64,000 nucleotides of DNA from G963662655 sp963665015 (GTDB taxonomy: Bacteria > Cloacimonadota > Cloacimonadia > Cloacimonadales > JAIOQZ01), in NCBI GenBank assembly GCA_963665015.2, contig CAXXSY010000004.1:1798001-1862000 (forward strand), written 5' to 3'. A program made the translations under genes and the position numbers. The notes under the pieces were generated by a model. The model saw only the letters and a program-made list of their open reading frames with translations, made no database searches and was not told the DNA's origin. Below, in pieces: positions 17,105-24,458 of this stretch (the first letter of the stretch is position 1; each line of letters opens with the position of its first letter).

Positions 17105-17600
17105 CATTAAGAGGCTCGTCCAAGGTCACGCGCTACCAGGAAATCAACTTCCGAATGTCCGGAGGTCTTCTGAATGTTGATTTTCATTTTCGGCGTATCA
17201 TTGCATAACATTCGGAGAACCTTCGGTCCATTCAGAAGTTATGCAGGCTCGCCCGGAGGTCGAGCGCTACGAGGGATCGGGCATGTGCAGATATCCCAGA
17301 CGGTGCGAAAACGAAACGACACGGTAGCTTCGTTCGATGCCATGTGTTTTCCTGTTGTAGGGGCAGGTCCCTGTGCCTGCCCTCTCTATGGTCCGCCAAG
17401 CTCCAGCTTGGCATTTTTCTAAGGAAGGGCAGGCATGGGGACCTGCCCCTACAACAGAGAAGAGAATCGGTCGCGCATTTTCACACAGAGGCCTGCCTCA
17501 ACAACAGAGAAGAGAATCATCGCGCATTTTCACACAGCCTGTCCGAGCGGCGTTCTCTACGAGGATGCACAATTCGGCCATTGAATAAATGAACCCACAC
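17105..17600. repeat. Long mosaic of intergenic hairpin modules
   Basis: This gene-free stretch is almost entirely repeats. Two CATTCGG/CCTTCGG modules lie at about 17145-17180 and 17203-17244; the second is a GCATAAC...GTTATGC hairpin. Two copies of GCCCGGAGGTCGAGCGCTA occur, one degraded near 17112 and one at 17250-17268. A nested palindrome lies at 17353-17456, then tandem pieces containing AACAGAGAAGAGAATC twice. The rest up to 17700 is AT-rich and contains the upstream region of the next operon, with TTGACA at 17644. Confidence 0.7.
17353..17456. repeat. 104-bp nested palindromic element
   Basis: TGTTGTAGGGGCAGGTCCC at 17353-17371 is repeated as an exact 19-base inverted copy at 17438-17456. 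GCCTGCCCT and AGGGCAGGC pair inside it. The centre holds the perfect hairpin GCCAAGCTCCAGCTTGGC. The whole would fold into one long interrupted stem, like a miniature inverted-repeat or REP-type element. Confidence 0.8.
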
Positions 17601-17701
17601 ATTGAAGAAATTAATATGGTAATTGAAAATATTTATTTAGTGCTTGACATAATAAAGCCGGTCGGCAAGATTGAGCCGAGATCATTCAGTGGAGGTTCGA
17701 A

Positions 17702-18061
17702 ATGAACAAGAGACTCAGGCAATGTCCGGTGTGCAACCAGGCGCTCGATATCGTCGAATATCACTGCCCCGCGTGCGACATAACCATTCGCGGGAAATTT
17801 GAGGTCGGCGATCTGGCGTCGCTTGCGCCGGCGCAGCAGGAATTCGTAAAAGTGTTCATCTGCTGCGGAGGTAACATCAAGGAAGTGGAAAAACGTCTGA
17901 AAATATCCTACCCGACTGTGAAGAACCGTCTGGCTGAGATCGCGAGATTTTTGTGCGATGAGAGCCCTGAAGAAGATTACAACGATGTTTTGAACGAAAT
18001 CAGCGAGGGCAATATCAGCGTGGAGGAAGCGCTGAAGAAGCTCGAGAACAATAGGAGGTAA
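17702..18061 (+). CDS. DUF2089 family protein
   Basis: A 119-residue protein. An N-terminal zinc ribbon (CPVCNQALDIVEYHCPACD) is followed by a helix-turn-helix-like segment (FVKVFICCGGNIKEVEKRLKISYPTVKNRLAEI), so DNA binding is likely. The C-terminus (VLNEISEGNISVEEALKKLEN) is the short SHOCT-like helical module also found at the ends of the next two proteins. DUF2089 proteins are commonly encoded beside DUF4097 genes and are thought to regulate them. GGAGG lies 7 bases before the start. It is the first gene of a three-gene operon, with 2 bases to the next. Confidence 0.88.
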   Translation: MNKRLRQCPVCNQALDIVEYHCPACDITIRGKFEVGDLASLAPAQQEFVKVFICCGGNIKEVEKRLKISYPTVKNRLAEIARFLCDESPEEDYNDVLNEISEGNISVEEALKKLENNRR

Positions 18062-18063
18062 AT

Positions 18064-19455
18064 ATGCAAAAGATAGAGCACAACATGACGATCGATGTCC
18101 AGGAAAGTCCCCGGTTGACCATCGAATCGGAGAACCTTGGCTACAGGATCAAGGGTGGTGACGACGACAAAGTGACCATCGAAGCGACGATCGAATACGA
18201 GCCGCGCCATCGTGATCAGGAGATCACCATCGAGGATATCATCACCGTGGAAAACGTGGACAATCACGTCCATGTAACTATCGACGATCCGGAAGTGCGC
18301 CAGATGAAGTCTAAAATACTGATATCGATCCCTCGGGAATCGGCGCTCGAAGCGGATTCGGAAAACGGAAGCATCCACATCGACCAGGTGCGGATTGCGT
18401 CCGGCAGGGTCGAGAGCGAGAACGGCTCCCTTCATATCGATGATGTCGAGGGTCCGATGGAGCTCGGAACGGAGAACGGCGCCGTCAAATGCCAGAAAAT
18501 ACGCGGAGACCTGACGATCGAAACGGAAAACGGTTCCTGCAAGGTAACCGGATGCGTCGGTGGCAAGTTCCGGACACACACCGAAAACGGCAGCGTGATC
18601 GGTGTTCGAATGGACTTCGACGACATCGATATCAAGACCGAGAACGGCAAAATTTTCTACGAATACCTGCCGCGCGAGACCGGCAAAGCCAGCTTCGTGA
18701 CCGAGAACGGGAAAATCCAGATGATGATCCCGGACGGAGTAGAATACGATATCCACGCCGTCACCGACAACGGAAGGTTTTTTATCGGACTGGACGGGGA
18801 ATACCTGATCAAGAACACGAACCACGGCAAGGAACTTCAGAAGACGCTTGGCAGCGGCAAGGTGAAGATCGAGGCTGTAACCCAAAACGGGTCCATCCTG
18901 ATGTCGAACAAATTGCTCAAAGAGAAAGGCACGGCGCATGATCACATCGCCGAGGGCGTGCAGACCGGTATGCGACACGCGCTGAAAGTGGTGTCGAAGG
19001 TGATCGGGTCGCTCGGTGGCGAACTGGAGAACGTCGATTTCGGCATTTCGGAAGAGGATCAGCAAAAGGTCATGAGCAAGATACAGAAGGTGGGTGAGAA
19101 GCTGCAAAAAGCGTCGGTGAGAATCCAGAAGAAAGCCGAGTTCGATCAGGACAAGCTCAACGGGCTGGACAATCTCGGTGAGGAACTCAACAACCTCGGG
19201 GCCGAGCTCAAAGTAAAACTTTCAGGGCTGGGCAAGAACATCTCCGAATCGGTGCAGAAGGAATTCAGCGACTTACAGGAATCGCCCGAGTGGAAGACCA
19301 TCGTCAAGCGCGTCAAGCGGCACAAAGTAAGTGAAACCCGCGAAGAGAACAAGGAAGACCAGCACCAGAGCCGTGTTCAGATTCTTCAGATGCTTCAGGA
19401 AGGAAAGCTGAGCGTGGAGGAAGCGGAAAGGCTTCTCAAGGCGATCGAAAATTGA
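18064..19455 (+). CDS. DUF4097 beta-strand repeat protein with SHOCT-like C-terminus
   Basis: A 463-residue protein with no signal peptide. Residues of about 90-280 consist of tandem about 20-residue beta repeats marked by ENG: DSENGSIHI, ESENGSLHI, GTENGAVKC, ETENGSCKV, HTENGSVIG, KTENGKIFY, VTENGKIQM, then DNGRFFI. This is typical of the DUF4097/YvlB beta-helix. A helical coiled region follows (EDQQKVMSKIQKVGEKLQKASV), and then the module ILQMLQEGKLSVEEAERLLKAIE. In Firmicutes, related YvlB/LiaX proteins take part in cell-envelope stress responses. That role is only suggested here. GGAGG lies just before the start. Confidence 0.87.
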   Translation: MQKIEHNMTIDVQESPRLTIESENLGYRIKGGDDDKVTIEATIEYEPRHRDQEITIEDIITVENVDNHVHVTIDDPEVRQMKSKILISIPRESALEADSENGSIHIDQVRIASGRVESENGSLHIDDVEGPMELGTENGAVKCQKIRGDLTIETENGSCKVTGCVGGKFRTHTENGSVIGVRMDFDDIDIKTENGKIFYEYLPRETGKASFVTENGKIQMMIPDGVEYDIHAVTDNGRFFIGLDGEYLIKNTNHGKELQKTLGSGKVKIEAVTQNGSILMSNKLLKEKGTAHDHIAEGVQTGMRHALKVVSKVIGSLGGELENVDFGISEEDQQKVMSKIQKVGEKLQKASVRIQKKAEFDQDKLNGLDNLGEELNNLGAELKVKLSGLGKNISESVQKEFSDLQESPEWKTIVKRVKRHKVSETREENKEDQHQSRVQILQMLQEGKLSVEEAERLLKAIEN

Positions 19456-19468
19456 TGGAGGTCTGACG

Positions 19469-19855
19469 ATGGACGAGCAAACAAAAGTATTGCGCCTGGT
19501 CGCCGAAAACAAGATCACCCCGATCGAGGCGTCAAGGCTGATCGAAGCGATGCTGACCAAGAAGACGAAGGCGAAGCAGGCACGACAGCTTGTGGTCAAC
19601 GTCTGGAGAGAAGACGAAGAAAAACCCGCGATGGTGTTGCGAGTTCCGATCAAGCTGATCCAACTCGGCGCGCGGTTCATTCCGATGAAGGCCAAAGCGG
19701 GGCTTACCGTCGGAAGCAACCACTTCGATTTCAGCGCCCTCAACTGGGAAGAGATTTTCGAAATCGCCGCCCGAGGCGAGATCGACGACATTCTGAGCCT
19801 CGATCTGGCGGACGATCGCGGCAATCCGCTCAGCATAAGAATTTTCGCCGAATAG
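19469..19855 (+). CDS. Small SHOCT-like domain protein
   Basis: A 128-residue protein. It opens with the same helical module as its neighbours (TKVLRLVAENKITPIEASRLIEAML). A beta-rich segment follows (QLVVNVWREDEEKPAMVLRVPIKLIQLGARFIP), with no membrane span or signal peptide. The helical module at the front and the DUF4097 protein's module at the back suggest that the three products assemble together. The start has GGAGG 8 bases upstream. A strong terminator lies 160 bases downstream. Confidence 0.75.
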   Translation: MDEQTKVLRLVAENKITPIEASRLIEAMLTKKTKAKQARQLVVNVWREDEEKPAMVLRVPIKLIQLGARFIPMKAKAGLTVGSNHFDFSALNWEEIFEIAARGEIDDILSLDLADDRGNPLSIRIFAE

Positions 19856-20018
19856 GTGTCAGTCATGAGGAACCCACTCGTCTCCCTACTCCTCGACATG
19901 CTGCGTAAACTCCGTCGTGCAAGGCTGGAGCCGGCTCCTAACCTCTATGCTATCGACCGGTTCCCGCAATCAGCCAAAACCAAACAGCATGAATCCACAT
20001 GGTGATTCCTCAGAAACG

Positions 20019-20046
20019 GGGGAGACGTCGATGTCTCCCCTTTTTT
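20019..20046 (+). terminator. Rho-independent terminator of the DUF2089/DUF4097 operon
   Basis: GGGGAGAC (20019-20026), loop GTCGAT, GTCTCCCC (20033-20040), then TTTTTT. The perfect 8-bp GC-rich stem with a T-tract is a textbook intrinsic terminator. Confidence 0.92.
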
Positions 20047-20160
20047 CTTTATCCTGATCATTTCCCCAATTCTGCCTATCCTGCTTCTGACAATACAAGA
20101 GATGCGGACGGGATATCTGCGTACCCAGGATGGAGAGCAACGCCTGTCTCCCATCTGACA

Positions 20161-22746
20161 CTATTTCAACATGATCATCTTCTTCACGCCGACGGATTTG
20201 TCATCGACGGTCATTCGGTAGAAGTATATGCCCGACGACACGTTGTGCCCTGCATCGTCGTCGCCTTGCCACAGGACGTGGTGTTCGCCCTTTTCGTAGC
20301 GCGTGTCGGTGAGGGTCTTGACGCGTTGGCCCCTGGTGTTGAAGACCTCGATTCCGACCCGGCTGTCGCTTGCGATCGAGAAATCGATGCGCGTCTCCGG
20401 GTTGAACGGATTGGGTGAGTTACCGAGCAGGGCGGTCGAATACTGCGGCACAGCGTTGTTTGCTTCGGCGTAAACCGGGCCGATCACGTAGGGGATTGCT
20501 TCTCCGGTTGTATAGACGGCGTAGATTTCATAATTGTAGAAGCTTTGCGGTGGCAGATTTATGTCCCAGTATTCCGTTCCGGTCTGGAGCTCGACGACGG
20601 TATTGCCATCGCGCATAATACGGTAGCCGAAGAAGCTGCGATCGGTCGATGCCGGTTCGTCTTTGCTCGCCTCGCGGGTTCCCGTGCCGAGTGCGATTGT
20701 CCTGTCATTGTCACTGGTAATCCTGATATCGTCGATTTTCATCCAGAAAACGTCGTTGACCTCGCAGTGGTTGAAGGCTATGTAGCAGCTATTTTCGGCA
20801 TAGCTGTCGAGATTGAGGCTTACCTGATGCCATACGCCGTCGGAGAGGGTTTCCTCGAAGAGTATCTCTGTAAAATCTTCCGGTTCGATGCCGGTGGTTG
20901 ATAGCCGAACGACGTAGTGCTCTTCGGGCCATTCCGGGTCTTGCGCAGAAACCCAGAAGCTGAGCGTGGAGGTGCTATCCAATGCGATTTGCGGCGTAAT
21001 AAGCCAGTTGTCCGGTGTCAGCTCGCCTACGCTGTTGATATAGGAAGCGGATCCGATGGAGTATGTACCCGTGTAGGGCGAGAAAGCACCGCTGACGATT
21101 TCCCAGGTATAGCCGTCTTCGTCCTCGTCGAGAACCGTCCAATCCTCCGGGATCATACCCAATTCGAATCCCTCGGTATCGTCGTTCGAAGGTAACTCCG
21201 GCGCTAACCAAGTCAGGTGGACATCGTAATGGGTTATCTCGTAAATCCCATCGGTGACCGGCAGCAGCATTTCGATCAGTTGCACATTGAATACTTGGTC
21301 TTCCGGATCGTCGATAATGACGTTTTCAACGTGGTATTCGAAGCCGTCGAGCGTGACTATTAACGTATAGGCCCCGAGCCAGACGTTGTGAAAGATTGCG
21401 ACGCCGTTTTCAGGCACAGCCATCTCGTAATTATACGTCTCGTCGCCGTTGAGGTTTTCCAGCTTCACAAGCGCGCCCTGCGGGTTGTCATTGGAATTCG
21501 TGGTCACAACCACCGTGACAAACGACGATGGAGGCGGAAAGGTCAGGACGTTCGACAGGAGTGTGCCGGTCTCACCGCTGGACGATTCGTATTGCAACAC
21601 CCATTGCACCGGCAAGGGGTAGCCTTCCCAGTTTTCGATAACGTAGCTCGAATCGGCGTCGGTGTAATCGCCCTCGTGGATAACCGTCCACTGGGTCGGA
21701 TCGTTTGCGTCCTCCTCCGCGAACTGATAAAAGGTCATCTGGTAGGTCTCTCTGGTGCGTTCTCTTGCATATTGCGGCATCTGGTACCCATCGATATAGA
21801 CGGGCGCTTCGGCGGTGGATTTTCTTGCAGGCTGGTTTCCTCTCAGCGGATAGTAGATTGCGCCGTTGTTTTCTCCCATTGCGCGGATGGCGAAATTGTA
21901 GCTGTAGCCGAAGTCACTCGGGTTATGCCATTCGTTATCGATTACATCATAGGTAAACCACTGCGTTCCCGGGATATATTCATATGGCGGGTCAATGCCG
22001 TCGTCCGTACCGAGTGCCATATATCCATCCGGGAAATTGATTCCGACAAAGAAGCCTTCAGGAGCGAAGACCGGTTCGTCGAGCGTATAGGAATTCCAAG
22101 TATTCTCCCAGTTATGGACCCCGGTCGTCTCGAAAAACACATTGTTCGGATCGGGCAGGCCGTTCTCGTCCAGACCGTAGATGTAGAGGTCAACCTGATT
22201 GTGATCCCCGCCTTCGTTGGTTACGTACCAGGTGATTTCATAGAGCACCGCGTTATAATAGTGTGTGGCGCCGAACCGCAAATCGTTGCCCCCACCATTA
22301 ACTCCGAATTGCCCCGTGATATTACCGTCGTCGTAGCGGAAATTGACGTCCTGATAGTTCGCGTAATTCCAGGAGAGGATGATGTCTTCGTGATCAGGCG
22401 TCGGGGTCGCGATAAAATCGTTCGGAACGGGTATCGCGGGAAACAGCGCGATGGTGCCAATATCGAACGCCGATTCTTCGACATATATCTCGCTGTCGTA
22501 TCCGTCATATCCATCTGCCCAGATGTGTACCTCGTATGAGCATTGTCCGATGATATCGAATATCTCGAAATATCCGTCTTCGTCGGTGGTCGTCGTGTGG
22601 TCGTCGTAACCGCTTAAAACGACCTCGGCGCCTTCGATTCCGACATCGGGCGTTTCGCTACCTACGATGCGTCCGGTCACGTACGGTTGTCCAAACAATG
22701 TGGCTGAAAATGCGATCAGAAAGAGTATCAGAATCAGTCGTTTCAT
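20161..22746 (-). CDS. Secreted multidomain protein with cleaved-adhesin-like domain and C-terminal sorting tail
   Basis: An 861-residue protein. The signal peptide MKRLILILFLIAFSATLFG is followed by a carboxypeptidase-regulatory-like beta-sandwich (VTGRIVGSETPDVGIEGAEV, TTDEDGYFEI). The middle has fibronectin-like segments and a second regulatory-like repeat. Near residue 540-680 is a cleaved-adhesin/MAM-like domain (GFELGMIPEDWTVLDEDEDG, NWLITPQIALDS). The tail reads GNSPNPFNPETRIDFSIA ... GIYFYRM and ends KKMIMLK. It is the last of three tandem paralogous genes with 13-base gaps. The function is probably surface or extracellular; no catalytic motif was seen. Confidence 0.85.
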   Translation of the reverse strand: MKRLILILFLIAFSATLFGQPYVTGRIVGSETPDVGIEGAEVVLSGYDDHTTTTDEDGYFEIFDIIGQCSYEVHIWADGYDGYDSEIYVEESAFDIGTIALFPAIPVPNDFIATPTPDHEDIILSWNYANYQDVNFRYDDGNITGQFGVNGGGNDLRFGATHYYNAVLYEITWYVTNEGGDHNQVDLYIYGLDENGLPDPNNVFFETTGVHNWENTWNSYTLDEPVFAPEGFFVGINFPDGYMALGTDDGIDPPYEYIPGTQWFTYDVIDNEWHNPSDFGYSYNFAIRAMGENNGAIYYPLRGNQPARKSTAEAPVYIDGYQMPQYARERTRETYQMTFYQFAEEDANDPTQWTVIHEGDYTDADSSYVIENWEGYPLPVQWVLQYESSSGETGTLLSNVLTFPPPSSFVTVVVTTNSNDNPQGALVKLENLNGDETYNYEMAVPENGVAIFHNVWLGAYTLIVTLDGFEYHVENVIIDDPEDQVFNVQLIEMLLPVTDGIYEITHYDVHLTWLAPELPSNDDTEGFELGMIPEDWTVLDEDEDGYTWEIVSGAFSPYTGTYSIGSASYINSVGELTPDNWLITPQIALDSTSTLSFWVSAQDPEWPEEHYVVRLSTTGIEPEDFTEILFEETLSDGVWHQVSLNLDSYAENSCYIAFNHCEVNDVFWMKIDDIRITSDNDRTIALGTGTREASKDEPASTDRSFFGYRIMRDGNTVVELQTGTEYWDINLPPQSFYNYEIYAVYTTGEAIPYVIGPVYAEANNAVPQYSTALLGNSPNPFNPETRIDFSIASDSRVGIEVFNTRGQRVKTLTDTRYEKGEHHVLWQGDDDAGHNVSSGIYFYRMTVDDKSVGVKKMIMLK

Positions 22747-22759
22747 GGCTTTCTCCTTG

Positions 22760-24445
22760 CTATTTCAATATCGTTGCTTTGCGCGTTTGAACGGTATTGC
22801 CTGCGTCCATCCGTATGAAGTATATGCCGGACGGAAGGTCTTCGGCGTTCCAGACGAGGGTGTTGACGCCCTGCCTGCCGTGTTCATGAATAGTTTCGAC
22901 AATACGTCCCATGATATCGAATAAGGTGAACCGCACCTGTCGGTCGCTATCGAGCGTGTAGCGGATGGTGGTTACCGGATTGAAAGGATTGGGCGAGTTT
23001 CCGATCAGCGCGGTTGTGAACCGGGGTCCGGCCGTATCGTCCGTGTCCTGCGTTTCGATTAATTCGATGTCGATCTCTTCGCCGTCCAAATCCTCGATAA
23101 TCACGTTATATTCAGTATAATCGTCGAATCCTTCGAGCGTAACGGTTAGGGTATAAAGCCCCAGATACACGGTAGGGAAGAACAGCGCACCGCTTGTCGG
23201 CACGGCGCCTTCATAGCGATGGTTTTCGTTGCCGTCGATGTTCTCCAGGCAGACGTATGCGCCTTGCGGGCATTCGTTCGAGTCGGTGGTGACTTGGATC
23301 GTCACGGGGGCGATCATGTAGCGCTCGATTGTATTCGAGAATGCGATAATGCTATAGTTCTCGTTGATATATGCGGCGCGCACGCCCCAAAGATACGTCC
23401 CGGACGATAGGTTCTGCCAATCCGTATCGATATAGGTCGTATCCGAATAGACCTCTTCAAGAATATGCCAGTTCTCCGGGTAGTTATGATCCTCCTCGCG
23501 AAGGCGCCAGATCTGGAAGTACTGAAATCCAGGCAGATTTCCGTTAAACGACCATGACAGATAGACTTCCGTGTGATCGTCGCTCTCGATCGCGATCACA
23601 TCCGTTATCCATGGCGATATCGGTACGAGCGTGATCGTCCCCAAATCATAATCGTTATAATCATAGGTGTTAATTTCCGATTCGAAGGAGTAGTAATCGA
23701 ACTCGTCGTCGCAGTACGCAATCGTGAGATCGTACACGCGCACACCCGGAATATCGTTGAAGTAGAATTGTCCGTCAATCGTGAACATTTCGAAGTAGTA
23801 GGGATAGCTTTCGAGAATGACCTGCGCGCCGTCAACGCCTTCAGGATGGGTCGCCGTGTTGACGAATCCATAAACATCGACCGGATACATTTGCACGCTA
23901 ACCCACACGGGCAGGGAGGTTCCTTCGGTGTATAACGTTCGAACGCCGTATGTAAAGATTCCGTCGTAGAGGTCCTCGTCGATGTAGAACGTCACACCGG
24001 CATCCAGCGTGGCGAGTACCTCACCGTTTCGCGTGATCTCGTAGCCGGTCAGCTCACGCTCCGGCGGGCTCCAGCTCAGGTTCACGTTTCGTCCGTCGAT
24101 CTCGGCCGTCAGCCCGATCACCTGCGGCAGCGATTCTACCAGCATGATATCAAGCCATACGATATCGTCTTCCTCGACCGTGATGACCGTCTCGTAGGGA
24201 AGAAAACCATAGATTGCGGTGATGAGCAGATAGTCCGTGTTCTCGGACACGCCTTCCACGGTGAAACATCCATCCGCGCCGGAATAGGCTGTCAGGCTGT
24301 CGTGCTGGCTTGTCATGATGATCTCGACATCCGCGATAACGGTCTCGGGATCGTCCATTCTGACGCAACGACCGCTGACCGTCACGGTGGCGAACATCGA
24401 TGTGACAAACATGGTCAGAATGAACAGGTTGATCAGTCGTTTCAT
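22760..24445 (-). CDS. Secreted protein with regulatory-like and fibronectin-like domains and C-terminal sorting tail
   Basis: A 561-residue paralogue of its two neighbours but shorter, lacking the adhesin-like domain. It has a signal peptide (LFILTMFVTSMFA). A carboxypeptidase-regulatory-like module (VSGRCVRMDDPETVIADVEI, YSGADGCFTVEG) is followed by fibronectin-like blocks (VNLSWSPPERELTGYEITRNGE). A second regulatory-like module lies near residue 195. The tail is GNSPNPFNPVTTIRYTL ... GIYFIRM and ends KATILK. The gap to the next gene, tggctttctccttgc on the plus strand, is identical on both sides of this gene, a sign of duplication. Start context is GGAG about 8 bases upstream. Confidence 0.83.
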   Translation of the reverse strand: MKRLINLFILTMFVTSMFATVTVSGRCVRMDDPETVIADVEIIMTSQHDSLTAYSGADGCFTVEGVSENTDYLLITAIYGFLPYETVITVEEDDIVWLDIMLVESLPQVIGLTAEIDGRNVNLSWSPPERELTGYEITRNGEVLATLDAGVTFYIDEDLYDGIFTYGVRTLYTEGTSLPVWVSVQMYPVDVYGFVNTATHPEGVDGAQVILESYPYYFEMFTIDGQFYFNDIPGVRVYDLTIAYCDDEFDYYSFESEINTYDYNDYDLGTITLVPISPWITDVIAIESDDHTEVYLSWSFNGNLPGFQYFQIWRLREEDHNYPENWHILEEVYSDTTYIDTDWQNLSSGTYLWGVRAAYINENYSIIAFSNTIERYMIAPVTIQVTTDSNECPQGAYVCLENIDGNENHRYEGAVPTSGALFFPTVYLGLYTLTVTLEGFDDYTEYNVIIEDLDGEEIDIELIETQDTDDTAGPRFTTALIGNSPNPFNPVTTIRYTLDSDRQVRFTLFDIMGRIVETIHEHGRQGVNTLVWNAEDLPSGIYFIRMDAGNTVQTRKATILK

Positions 24446-24458
24446 GGCTTTCTCCTTG

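Noticed and set aside
15545..17110. A 521-codon open frame on the plus strand opposite fhs
   Set aside because: It is the complement of a highly conserved enzyme gene and has no family features. Similar long antisense frames occur opposite fliD, the DUF4097 gene, the NifS gene and nadB.
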